A stretch of DNA of 64,000 nt from Lachnospiraceae bacterium (GTDB lineage Bacteria > Bacillota > Clostridia > Lachnospirales > Lachnospiraceae): the NCBI GenBank assembly GCA_017623295.1, contig JAGAPK010000033.1, forward strand, positions 62,001 to 126,000, written 5' to 3'. The position numbers and the translations under genes were made by a program. Shown piece after piece: positions 27,167 through 36,083 of the stretch. Each line of letters opens with the position of its first letter. Positions within the stretch are counted from its first letter, which is position 1. Below the pieces are notes generated by a model. The model ran no database searches, was not told where the DNA came from, and saw only the letters and a list, made by a program, of their open reading frames with translations.

Positions 27167-28505
27167 AAGAATAAAAAATATGTTAGTTGCTGTAATCATG
27201 ATTTTTGTCATGATAACGGCAGTCATTTTCATGATGAACTGGGAACTGGTAGAAGAGAAGCTTGGCGGTAAGAAGAAAAGTGAAGAAGTAACCGTTGAAG
27301 TGGAAGAAAACGTGACCGATGAGAAACAAATTGGCAACGATTTATCTGCTTTTTTACAGGATGAAACATTTTTTGATGCAGAAACGCAGTATAAGAGCGT
27401 GGAAACTTATTCCGGCAAGAGAGTAAGCTTCATTATGAGTTCTGTTGCCAAGGACTTGCGCATCATGTTTGTGGACAGCAGTGGAAAATTGATAACAGGA
27501 GCTCCTTTTTCTGTGGAGATTCAGGAACTTGGCGAATATACGGATGATGATGAAGATGGCATTATTTATATTGAAAAGGTCCGTGCCGGTGAATACAGTG
27601 TCTCTATGAAAGAAATAGATGGTTATCGCGTGCCAAATACAGTGACTTCCATTAAGGTAAAACAGGATATCGAATATCGTGTTCTGGACAGTGTGGAATA
27701 CATGATGTTAACAGAGAAAGACGTCGATGCTGACCAAGAGGATACCGAAGAAAGAAGTGCTAAAGAGGATGCCGATGGTTCGGAGAATACGGAATTCCTT
27801 TCCAAAGGAAATGATACAACAACCGGTATTGACGTTTCGAAGTGGAATGAAACGATTGATTGGGAAACAGTTGCAGATGCGGGTGTAGATTTTGCTATTA
27901 TCCGTTGTGGCTATCGTGGTTCTTCCAGTGGTTCCTTAATTATTGACCCAATGTATGAAAAGAATATAGAAGGGGCGATTGATGCAGGAATTCCGGTTGG
28001 CGTTTATTTCTTTACGCAGGCAGTGAATGAAATAGAAGCGGTGGAAGAAGCCAGTATGGTAATTAACTTAATCAAAGAGTATGATGTGGATTATCCGGTA
28101 TTTTTGGATAGTGAGAGTGCGGGCGGAAATGGACGTGCCGATAATCTGGAAGCAGAGGAACGCACCAAAATTCACAAAGCTTTTCTGGAAACCATTGCTT
28201 CGGCCGGTTATGAAACGGGTATTTACGGTTCTGCTAATTGGTTGGAGAAAAGGGTAGATATGGATGAACTGTCTAACTATCGGACATGGCTGGCAGAGTA
28301 TGCAGATGTGCCTTCTTATGATGAATATTACCATATGTGGCAGTACACTTCTAAGGGAAACATTGATGGTATTTCTACGAATGTAGATTTGAATATATGT
28401 TATATGGATATTGATACATCGATTGACCATTCCAGCAGTGCAGGCGGTTATTCCGGTGTAGTAAACGGTGATACCGGTAATGTGCCGACGGCAGATTCGG
28501 AATAG
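27156..28505 (+). CDS. Membrane-anchored GH25 muramidase (short form)
   Basis: A 449-residue protein: one N-terminal membrane helix (about residues 8 to 28), a Cna-B/SpaA-like beta domain (about 90 to 180) similar to that of the larger GH25 protein, an acidic linker, and a GH25 domain (about 225 to 425) with GIDVSKWNE and FLDSESAGG carrying the catalytic Asp/Glu residues. It lacks the acidic cytoplasmic tail and the Ig-like domains. Its ATG lies 11 bases inside the end of rfbA, with AGAGG in place, so expression is tied to dTDP-sugar synthesis. Probable role: trimming or opening peptidoglycan where the polysaccharide is attached. The C-terminal 25 residues are Ser/Gly-rich. Confidence 0.92.
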   Translation: MGSKRIKNMLVAVIMIFVMITAVIFMMNWELVEEKLGGKKKSEEVTVEVEENVTDEKQIGNDLSAFLQDETFFDAETQYKSVETYSGKRVSFIMSSVAKDLRIMFVDSSGKLITGAPFSVEIQELGEYTDDDEDGIIYIEKVRAGEYSVSMKEIDGYRVPNTVTSIKVKQDIEYRVLDSVEYMMLTEKDVDADQEDTEERSAKEDADGSENTEFLSKGNDTTTGIDVSKWNETIDWETVADAGVDFAIIRCGYRGSSSGSLIIDPMYEKNIEGAIDAGIPVGVYFFTQAVNEIEAVEEASMVINLIKEYDVDYPVFLDSESAGGNGRADNLEAEERTKIHKAFLETIASAGYETGIYGSANWLEKRVDMDELSNYRTWLAEYADVPSYDEYYHMWQYTSKGNIDGISTNVDLNICYMDIDTSIDHSSSAGGYSGVVNGDTGNVPTADSE

Positions 28506-28541
28506 GTATAGGAAAAAAGAAGAGACAAATTGGAGGTTAAA

Positions 28542-29105
28542 ATGGGAAAGATAACAGTGGAAACATGTGAAATAGAAGGACTGAAGGTAATTACGCCGGC
28601 TGTGTTCGGGGATGCCAGAGGTTATTTCATGGAAACATATCATTATGAGGATTACAAAGCAGCCGGTATTGACCAGGTGTTTGTGCAGGACAACCAGTCA
28701 GCATCCGTAAAAGGTGTTTTGAGAGGTTTACATTTTCAGATAAATTATCCGCAGGATAAGCTGGTACGTGCGATTCGAGGCGAAGTATATGATGTGGCAG
28801 TAGATTTACGTCCGGGTTCGGCAACTTACGGAAAATGGCATGGAGTATTGCTTTCAGAAGAAAATAAGAAGCAATTCTTTGTTCCAAAGGGATTTGCACA
28901 TGGATTTTTAGTACTATCTGATTATGCAGAATTTGCATATAAGTGTACTGATTTTTATCATCCGAATGATGAAGGCGGAATTCTCTGGAACGATCCGGAT
29001 ATAGGTGTTGAATGGCCGATTCCGGAAGGAATGGAATTGATTCAGTCTGAAAAGGATACCAAATGGGGCGGGATTAAAGAATATACGGAAAAATATTGTA
29101 AATAA
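28542..29105 (+). CDS. rfbC: dTDP-4-dehydrorhamnose 3,5-epimerase
   Basis: A 187-residue cupin-fold epimerase. The RGLHFQ motif holds the catalytic His, and GFAHGFLVLSDYAEFAYKCTDFY carries the second conserved segment with its Tyr. GGAGG lies five bases before the ATG; a TTG four codons earlier overlaps this site. It makes the substrate for dTDP-4-dehydrorhamnose reductase (RfbD), which is absent from the window. So rhamnose synthesis must be completed by an rfbD elsewhere, or the cluster uses another dTDP-6-deoxyhexose. The next genes encode the polysaccharide exporter. Confidence 0.95.
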   Translation: MGKITVETCEIEGLKVITPAVFGDARGYFMETYHYEDYKAAGIDQVFVQDNQSASVKGVLRGLHFQINYPQDKLVRAIRGEVYDVAVDLRPGSATYGKWHGVLLSEENKKQFFVPKGFAHGFLVLSDYAEFAYKCTDFYHPNDEGGILWNDPDIGVEWPIPEGMELIQSEKDTKWGGIKEYTEKYCK

Positions 29106-29126
29106 AGGTAAGGATTTCGTAGGAAA

Positions 29127-30161
29127 ATGAGTGGAAACGAAACGAATACAAAAGAAACAACATTAAAGAAAAGAAAAACATTTCCGAAGCCCGCAGCAAT
29201 TGCTATTTTCTGGGGGCTTGGTTTGATTCTGGCAATTGTACTGGTAGCACATCATAATCCACTGGCAGATCAGGTTACAGAGAATATGAAGAAGGTCAGT
29301 GGATGTGTATTGATTGTATTTACCTGTATCATTTTTGCTTTGTTTTATGATGGTCTTACAACGATTCCGACAGAACTTTTTCAGAGCAGAAAACTTATCT
29401 GGAAGCTTTCGAAAAATGACTTTAAGAAGCGCTATGCAGGTTCTTACTTTGGAATTATATGGGCAATGGTGCAGCCGGTAGTAACAGTGCTTATGTACTG
29501 GATTGTATTTGACCGGGTGTTTGATACCAGAAGTCAGCTTGTAGCCAGCGGAGTAGAAGTACCATATGTGCTGTATCTGACTGCCGGACTGGTACCCTGG
29601 TTTTATTTCTCAGAGGCAATTACGCAGGGAACGATGGCACTTTTGGAATATACTTATCTGGTAAAACAGGTGGTGTTTAATATTAGCATTTTGCCTATTA
29701 TTAAGGTAATTGCAGCAACATTTATTCACGTTTTCTTTATGTGTATTTTATTGCTCGTATCGATAGGATATGGATATTATCCAAGTGTATATACGCTACA
29801 ATTGTTTTATTATAGTTTTTGCCTGTTCCTGTTGGTACTTGGAATGAGTTATCTTACATGTGCCATTGTAGTATTTTTCAGGGATTTACAGCAGGTAATC
29901 AATATTGTATTGCAGATTGGTATGTGGGCTACACCGATTATGTGGGATATTTCCATGCTGACAGACAATATGAAGACGTTTTTTAAATTGAATCCGCTTG
30001 TTTATATTGTAAATGGATATCGAAGTGCGATTTACGAAGAAGTATGGTTCTGGGAGCATTTTTATTCTTCCACATATTTCTGGATTTTTACAATTAGTTT
30101 GTTCTGTATCGGAACATTAATCTTTAAGAAGTTAAGAGTACATTTTGCAGACGTATTATAA
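29127..30161 (+). CDS. Polysaccharide ABC transporter permease (Wzm/TagG type)
   Basis: A 344-residue ABC-2 type permease. The core from about residue 85 onward matches Wzm/TagG/RfbA-type permeases: an amphipathic LSKNDFKKRYAGSYFGIIWA entry segment and six helices. The first 80 residues are an N-terminal extension with two additional predicted membrane helices, which ordinary members (about 260 to 270 residues) lack. It pairs with the ATPase encoded 32 bases downstream to export a lipid-linked polysaccharide from the cytoplasm. Confidence 0.92.
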   Translation: MSGNETNTKETTLKKRKTFPKPAAIAIFWGLGLILAIVLVAHHNPLADQVTENMKKVSGCVLIVFTCIIFALFYDGLTTIPTELFQSRKLIWKLSKNDFKKRYAGSYFGIIWAMVQPVVTVLMYWIVFDRVFDTRSQLVASGVEVPYVLYLTAGLVPWFYFSEAITQGTMALLEYTYLVKQVVFNISILPIIKVIAATFIHVFFMCILLLVSIGYGYYPSVYTLQLFYYSFCLFLLVLGMSYLTCAIVVFFRDLQQVINIVLQIGMWATPIMWDISMLTDNMKTFFKLNPLVYIVNGYRSAIYEEVWFWEHFYSSTYFWIFTISLFCIGTLIFKKLRVHFADVL

Positions 30162-30193
30162 AATTGGAAAAAGGCATTTAATGGAGATTTCAC

Positions 30194-31492
30194 ATGGAAG
30201 ATGCAAAGATAGCAATTCAGGTAAAAAATCTGGAAAAGGTCTATAAATTATATGATAAACCCTCTGACCGTTTGAAAGAAACACTCGGATTTGGCAAAGG
30301 AAAAAGACATACAGAACACCATGCGTTAAAAGGTGTCAATATCGATATTCGACAAGGAGAGACGGTTGGTATTATCGGAACAAACGGTTCCGGTAAATCT
30401 ACAATTCTAAAGATTATTACCGGTGTTTTGAATCCGACAAGGGGAGAAGTTACCGTAAATGGTCGTATTTCGGCATTATTAGAACTGGGAGCCGGTTTTA
30501 ATATGGAATATAACGGTATTGAAAATATTTATCTGAACGGTACAATGATGGGCTTTTCAGAAAAAGAAATTGAAGAGAAGATGGATGCCATTCTCGAATT
30601 CGCTGATATTGGAGAATATGTACATCAGCCGGTTAAAACATATTCCAGCGGTATGTTTGTGCGACTTGCATTTGCAGTAGCAATTAACATCGAACCGGAA
30701 ATTCTGATTGTCGACGAAGCATTATCCGTTGGTGATGTTTTCTTTCAGGCGAAATGCTACCATAAATTTGATGAATTTAAAGAAATGGGTAAAACCATTT
30801 TGTTTGTAAGTCATGATTTGAGCAGTATAAGCAAGTATTGTGACAGAGTTGTATTGTTGAATCAAGGTGTAAAACTTGGCGAAGGAACACCGAAGGAAAT
30901 GATAGATGCCTATAAGCAGGTGCTTGTGGGACAGTACACAGTACCGGAATCTGGCGAAGAAAGCCTCTTGGATGACAAGCAGTTGCAGGAGGTTGCTGCC
31001 GGACAGTCTGACGGTGTAGCGGATAAGGATGCTAATGTTAACCCGGATTTGCTGGAATATGGTTCGAAAAAGGCTTTGATACAGGAATACTATATTACTG
31101 ATGAAAAGGGAACCAGAACCTCAGCAATTCTGAAAGGAAGCCGTTTCAACATTCATATGAAGGTAGAAATGGTAGAGGACATTGCTGCACCTATTTTTGC
31201 GTTTACCATTAAAAATATCAAAGGTGTAGAAATTACCGGTACAAACACAATGTTTGAAAAGTCCTTTCTGGAACCGGTAAAGGCCGGCGAAATCAAAGAA
31301 ATTATTTTTACCCAGGAAATGAATCTGCAAGGCGGGGAATATTTGCTTTCCCTTGGTGTAACAGGTTATGAAGGGGATGATTTCACTGTATACCACCGAT
31401 TATATGATGTTTTGAATTTGACAGTTATTTCAGATAAAAATACAGTGGGGTATTATGATATGAACTCCAGCGTTCAGGTAATTGATGGTTAA
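30194..31492 (+). CDS. Polysaccharide ABC transporter ATPase with C-terminal glycan-recognition domain (Wzt type)
   Basis: A 432-residue ATPase. The nucleotide-binding domain (1 to about 245) has Walker A GTNGSGKST (62 to 70), the signature YSSGMFVRL (150 to 158), and Walker B LIVDEAL (171 to 177). A linker leads to a beta-sandwich-like C-terminal domain (about 290 to 432) resembling that of Wzt from E. coli O8/O9a, which recognises the modified end of a finished chain. The next gene encodes a methyltransferase-kinase that could make such an end. GGAG lies eight bases before the start. Domain assignment by pattern; the ligand is inferred. Confidence 0.92.
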   Translation: MEDAKIAIQVKNLEKVYKLYDKPSDRLKETLGFGKGKRHTEHHALKGVNIDIRQGETVGIIGTNGSGKSTILKIITGVLNPTRGEVTVNGRISALLELGAGFNMEYNGIENIYLNGTMMGFSEKEIEEKMDAILEFADIGEYVHQPVKTYSSGMFVRLAFAVAINIEPEILIVDEALSVGDVFFQAKCYHKFDEFKEMGKTILFVSHDLSSISKYCDRVVLLNQGVKLGEGTPKEMIDAYKQVLVGQYTVPESGEESLLDDKQLQEVAAGQSDGVADKDANVNPDLLEYGSKKALIQEYYITDEKGTRTSAILKGSRFNIHMKVEMVEDIAAPIFAFTIKNIKGVEITGTNTMFEKSFLEPVKAGEIKEIIFTQEMNLQGGEYLLSLGVTGYEGDDFTVYHRLYDVLNLTVISDKNTVGYYDMNSSVQVIDG

Positions 31493-31516
31493 ATAAAAGA
31501 AAGATAGAGAAATAAG

Positions 31517-33583
31517 ATGGCAGATAATTTCGATAGAGAAGACAGAATAGAAGAAATTGGAAAAATTAAATTGAATTTAAAGCATTATCCGGGAGAAGAC
31601 TATTATTGTGATGGAGATATCGAGGATGAACTGCTTGCGATTACCAGAGATTGTGCGCAGGTAGAATATCAGCGCATTATTGAGGAACGAAAGAGTTGGC
31701 CGATTCTCTATCATTTATCTTCTTTGCGTGAAAATATCGTAGAGTGGCTTCCGATTGATAAATCTATGAAGGTATTGGAAGTGGGCTCCGGTTGTGGTGC
31801 TATTACGGGAGCACTGGCACGCAAAGCGAAAGAAGTTACCTGTATTGATTTATCTAAGAAAAGAAGTATGATTAACGCTTACCGACATATGGAATGTGAT
31901 AATGTCACCATTCATGTCGGTAATTTTCAAGATATAGAGCCTGATTTACCATGTGATTATGATTACATCTGTCTGATTGGTGTTTTCGAATACGGTCAGG
32001 CTTATATTGGTTCAGAAACACCATACGAAGATTTCTTGAAAATCATTGAGAAACACCGCAAAAAAGGCGGTAGTATTGCGATTGCCATAGAAAATAAATT
32101 TGGACTTAAATACTGGGCTGGTTGTAAGGAAGATCATCTGGGCACATGGTTTAGTGGCCTTGAGGATTATCCGGAGGGCGGTGTAGTCCGTACCTTTACC
32201 AAAGACGGGCTTTTGAAAATCGTAGAAAAATGCGGATTTAACGATGCGCATATGTATTATCCATATCCGGACTATAAATTCATGACAAGCATTTATTCTG
32301 ATGCGTATTTGCCGAAAAAAGGAGAATTATCATCTAATCAGCGAAACTTTGATAGAGAAAGATTGCAGTTGTTTGATGAGAAACTGGTTTTTGATACGAT
32401 TATTAAAGAAGAACAATTCCCGTTATTCTCCAATTCTTATATGATGATACTCGGACCGGAACCGGAAGTAAAGTATGCGAAGTATTCGAATGACCGTGCG
32501 GATGATTATAAAATCAAAACAACGTTTGTCGGTAGTAGAAATGCGGGAGTTTTGCGGGGACAAATAGAAAAACATCCGTTATCCAATTTGGCAAAAGCGC
32601 ATGTTGAACAGATATATAGTGCATATGAGAAGCTATCAGAGCGTTTCGAAAATAGTGATATAGCAATCAATAAATGTAGTTTGCATAAAGAAAATGAATC
32701 AGAAGTATATGCATCCTTTGAATATTTGGAAGGAAGAACGCTGGAAGAACTTCTGGATGAATGTCTGGAAAAAGATGACATTGATGGATTTCGTGTGTTA
32801 TTTAATCAATATCTGGAACGTATATCATATCATGCTGAAATGCCGGTATGTGATTATGATTTGATTTTTGCGAATATTTTGATTACACCGGATGGAAAAT
32901 GGCATGTGATTGATTATGAATGGACTTTTGAAAAAGAAGTAGACACGAAAGAAATTGCATTCCGCGCCATCTATTGTTATGTGCTGGAAAATGAAAAAAG
33001 AAATAAATTAAATCTGGATTTAATACTAGAGAAACTTTGCATTACAGAAGCAGAGGCAAGCCAGTATCGTCAGCAGGAAATGAAATTTCAGAAGTATGTG
33101 ACCGGAAAGAGGCTGTCTATGGGTGAAATTCGCGAAGCGATTGCGCAGCCGGTTTATACGATAGAAGATTTTTCAATGGTATCTCCTGCAGAGAAGCAGA
33201 AGGATAAAATACAGATTTATGAAGACTGTGGACAGGGCTTTTCAGAAGAAAATTCTTTCTTTTTGGAAGAAAAGGAATTTGAGATTGTAGTTGCAGAAGG
33301 AAGAAAAGCACTTCGTATTGACCCGTGTAGCGATTATTGTATTGTTTTATTGAAAGAACTTGAATGGAACGGAACAAAGATTCCGTTAAAGAGTAAGTTA
33401 CTTACTATGAATGGCTTTAAAGTGGGCGACGGAACATATGCTTTTGCAACGCAGGACCCGAATATTACATTGCAGGTAGCGGGTCTTGAGCAGAAAGAAG
33501 ACAATGTGTTAAAGGTTACTATGCAGATAACACGAATGCCGTTAGAAACGATTACCCACATGCAGAAAAGAGGATTGTTTTAG
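31517..33583 (+). CDS. Fused SAM methyltransferase and kinase, WbdD-like chain terminator candidate
   Basis: A 688-residue three-part protein. An N-terminal class I methyltransferase (about 60 to 265) has VLEVGSGCG (86 to 94) and an acidic residue at the second SAM strand (CIDLS). A kinase domain of the aminoglycoside-phosphotransferase kind (about 330 to 560) has a candidate Lys352, catalytic loop Asp448 with Asn453, and metal-binding Asp466 in IDYEW. A beta-rich C-terminal domain (about 570 to 688) is unidentified. In E. coli O8/O9a, WbdD has methyltransferase then kinase and caps the O-antigen with a phosphate and/or methyl group, which sets chain length. The position directly after Wzm and a Wzt with a glycan-binding domain supports the same role. 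Homology to WbdD itself is not shown; the analogy is by architecture. Confidence 0.8.
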   Translation: MADNFDREDRIEEIGKIKLNLKHYPGEDYYCDGDIEDELLAITRDCAQVEYQRIIEERKSWPILYHLSSLRENIVEWLPIDKSMKVLEVGSGCGAITGALARKAKEVTCIDLSKKRSMINAYRHMECDNVTIHVGNFQDIEPDLPCDYDYICLIGVFEYGQAYIGSETPYEDFLKIIEKHRKKGGSIAIAIENKFGLKYWAGCKEDHLGTWFSGLEDYPEGGVVRTFTKDGLLKIVEKCGFNDAHMYYPYPDYKFMTSIYSDAYLPKKGELSSNQRNFDRERLQLFDEKLVFDTIIKEEQFPLFSNSYMMILGPEPEVKYAKYSNDRADDYKIKTTFVGSRNAGVLRGQIEKHPLSNLAKAHVEQIYSAYEKLSERFENSDIAINKCSLHKENESEVYASFEYLEGRTLEELLDECLEKDDIDGFRVLFNQYLERISYHAEMPVCDYDLIFANILITPDGKWHVIDYEWTFEKEVDTKEIAFRAIYCYVLENEKRNKLNLDLILEKLCITEAEASQYRQQEMKFQKYVTGKRLSMGEIREAIAQPVYTIEDFSMVSPAEKQKDKIQIYEDCGQGFSEENSFFLEEKEFEIVVAEGRKALRIDPCSDYCIVLLKELEWNGTKIPLKSKLLTMNGFKVGDGTYAFATQDPNITLQVAGLEQKEDNVLKVTMQITRMPLETITHMQKRGLF

Positions 33584-33586
33584 AGA

Positions 33587-36016
33587 ATGAGTGGTGAACA
33601 GCATCCATATGATTGGGCAGCTTATTATAAAGCAGCTTATAAAAAAGAAGTAAAACAGAATAGTGTGCTTGCAGGTAAGCTGGCGGATGCAGAAGCTCAG
33701 GCAATGGATTTGACGTTTCGAACAGAACGAATTCAAAACAATGCTTTCTGGAAGCTGTATGCTTTTACAAACAGAGGGTATCATGCGGTAGGAAGAAGAA
33801 TTAAAAATCTGGGTAAGAAACAGCAAGAAGAATCACATGTTAATCAGCATGCTGAAATGATGCAGAAAAATGCGGTGGATGTAGCGGATGGAATGGCAGA
33901 GGGTAGAATGCATGAAGCCGCTTTGAAGTGCATTCACGAATATGAACAGGAACGATTCCGCCAGAAACATCCTTATTTGCAAATGATAGAACAATGGGAA
34001 CAAAGCGATGTTTTTGTTGATGGATGGCGAATTATAGAGTTGTCAGACAGTGATTTGTGTGTTGTGATATGTGGCAAGGGTTACCTTGATTCTGATACAG
34101 AAAAGAAAATTAAATCATGGTTTAACATGAACAAGGGATGTCTGCTTGCCTATGCAGATGAAGATTATTACTGGAATGATTTAAGCAACCGTATGCATCC
34201 TTGGTTTAAACCGGATTACTCTCCGGATACATTGCTTTCTTTTAATTATCTGGGACATCTGATAATTGGACGAAAACCTTTGATAGCTGCTGCGATGGAA
34301 CAAATGAAGCAGATGAATCAAGTAAATCAAATGAAGCAGATGGAACTAAAAACCATTGAAAATAGTGAAAATAGTAGCTATACGGATTTTTATGATTTGT
34401 GCCTGCGGTTGGAGGAACTGGCGCTGGAACAAGAGGGCCGAATCGGTCACAATGGTCATATCGGTCGAATCGGTCATATCGAAGAGGTTCTGTTTCATAA
34501 TTGTTATGAGCCGGATGAAGAGGGCAAGGAGGAAGTAGAACGGGCGAGAGTGGCCGGTGGTGATGTGCTGGAAACAGTCGAGAAACTGCTGCAAGAAGAG
34601 CTTGAGCACGGATATGACATGGAAGGCTGTGGTGCCTCATATATCGAAATCAAGGAAGCAGCACTGAAGAGAAGAGGAATTAGTGCTCACTTGGAGCAAG
34701 GCCTTTGGCGGGATGTTTATTCCGTAGTGTATGATTTGCAAAATGTACCAATGGTATCGGTAGTCATTCCTTCCAAAGACCATCCTGAAGTTCTGGAACA
34801 ATGTCTTTCCTCTTTTTGTAAGAAGACAGAGTATGATTCAAAGCATTATGAGTTTATTGTAGTCGATAATGGAAGTAATGCAGAAAATAGAAAGAAATTG
34901 GAAGATTTACAACAGAAATACGGATTTCACTATATTTATCAGCCGATGGAATTTAATTTTTCGGCAATGTGCAATATGGGTGTGGCACAGGCAAAAGGAG
35001 AATATATTCTTTTGTTAAATGATGATATAGAGATTATTCAAAAGGACTGGCTTCGTGTTATGGTTGGACAGGCAATGCAGCCACATGTGGGTGCGGTCGG
35101 TGCGAAACTTTGGTATGCAGGCGGTGAGTCCATTCAACATGCCGGAATTACCAATCTGGATATTGGACCATCTCACAAGCTGATTACTTTCCCGGATGAT
35201 AGAAATTACTACTACGGTCATAATCAGGTCACTTATGACATGATAGGGGTAACGGCGGCCTGCTTACTAGTACAGAGAAGCAAATACGAAGAAGTGGGCG
35301 GACTGGATGAATCCATGAAAGTAGCGTACAATGATGTGGACTTCTGCTTCAAAATGATAGAAGCCGGTTATTATAACGTACTTCGAAATGATGCGGTTTT
35401 ACACCATCATGAATCCTTGAGTCGTGGACTGGATGAAGAAGATGATGGTAAGTGGGACAGACTTTTGCGTGAAAAAGAAAACTTGTATGAGAAGCATCCG
35501 CAGATGCAAAGCAAGGATAATTTTTATCATAAAAACCTCATTGACAATGCATCAAATTACACCTGTAATTTTAAATTTGACTATGAAAGCAAATTAAAAG
35601 AAACGGAATTTTGTGTCGAAAATGCAGGACAACTTGCAGAAATGTGTCAGAATGTGATGCAGTTAACGGTGGACAGAGCCGAAAAACAGCACAAAATTCA
35701 TAGAGAAGAACCGGATCTCATGCACATCATGGGATGGAGTTATATTCCGGGAGAGGATAATGCAAGGTTTCAAAGAAATGTTGTATTACAGCGGGAAGAA
35801 GGCAGTTTTTGCAAAGTAACACCGTTCCCCTGGTCCAGAAAAGATGTGGAAGCAATCCTGCCACACGAAAACAATATTTCGTTAGCCGGATTTGTTGTTC
35901 GTATCAGGAAGGAAAACTTGCAAAAGGGAATTTGGCGCATCGGAATGATGGCAACCGATTTGGAGAGTGGAAAACAGCTTCTTACATGGTCGGAAAAAAC
36001 GTTGGAAGTAAAATAG
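33587..36016 (+). CDS. Two-domain GT2 glycosyltransferase with N-terminal coiled coil
   Basis: An 809-residue protein. A short N-terminal coiled coil (GKLADAEAQ, then NAFWKLYAFTN near 50) is shared with the next glycosyltransferase. A degenerate GT2-like region follows (about 150 to 240) with ADEDYYW and WFKPDYSPDTLLS. A linker contains low-complexity Met/Gln/Asn and Gly/His/Ile repeats (about 240 to 300). A full GT-A fold domain (about 385 to 640) starts VVIPSKDH, with the metal-binding LNDDIE motif and DVDFCFKM. About 170 further residues at the C-terminus are unassigned. Likely role: adding backbone sugars, possibly rhamnose, to the lipid-linked chain. It starts 3 bases after the previous stop, so it is coupled to the chain terminator candidate. 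Confidence 0.85.
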   Translation: MSGEQHPYDWAAYYKAAYKKEVKQNSVLAGKLADAEAQAMDLTFRTERIQNNAFWKLYAFTNRGYHAVGRRIKNLGKKQQEESHVNQHAEMMQKNAVDVADGMAEGRMHEAALKCIHEYEQERFRQKHPYLQMIEQWEQSDVFVDGWRIIELSDSDLCVVICGKGYLDSDTEKKIKSWFNMNKGCLLAYADEDYYWNDLSNRMHPWFKPDYSPDTLLSFNYLGHLIIGRKPLIAAAMEQMKQMNQVNQMKQMELKTIENSENSSYTDFYDLCLRLEELALEQEGRIGHNGHIGRIGHIEEVLFHNCYEPDEEGKEEVERARVAGGDVLETVEKLLQEELEHGYDMEGCGASYIEIKEAALKRRGISAHLEQGLWRDVYSVVYDLQNVPMVSVVIPSKDHPEVLEQCLSSFCKKTEYDSKHYEFIVVDNGSNAENRKKLEDLQQKYGFHYIYQPMEFNFSAMCNMGVAQAKGEYILLLNDDIEIIQKDWLRVMVGQAMQPHVGAVGAKLWYAGGESIQHAGITNLDIGPSHKLITFPDDRNYYYGHNQVTYDMIGVTAACLLVQRSKYEEVGGLDESMKVAYNDVDFCFKMIEAGYYNVLRNDAVLHHHESLSRGLDEEDDGKWDRLLREKENLYEKHPQMQSKDNFYHKNLIDNASNYTCNFKFDYESKLKETEFCVENAGQLAEMCQNVMQLTVDRAEKQHKIHREEPDLMHIMGWSYIPGEDNARFQRNVVLQREEGSFCKVTPFPWSRKDVEAILPHENNISLAGFVVRIRKENLQKGIWRIGMMATDLESGKQLLTWSEKTLEVK
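34441..34490 (+). repeat. Short 9-base microrepeats in the glycosyltransferase linker
   Basis: Repeated ATCGGTC-type 9-base units encode RIGHNGH/IGRIGHI. A second low-complexity tract encoding MKQMNQVNQMKQM lies about 100 bases upstream. All units are multiples of three, so length changes keep the frame. Confidence 0.6.
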
Positions 36017-36083
36017 ATGCTCCAGAAAATAAAATTAAATCATGTTTTAATATAGGTATTTTTACAAAGAAATGAGGAGTAAC

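Noticed and set aside
34441..34490. CRISPR-like short repeats
   Set aside because: Units are 9 bases, in frame inside a glycosyltransferase gene, without spacers or cas genes.
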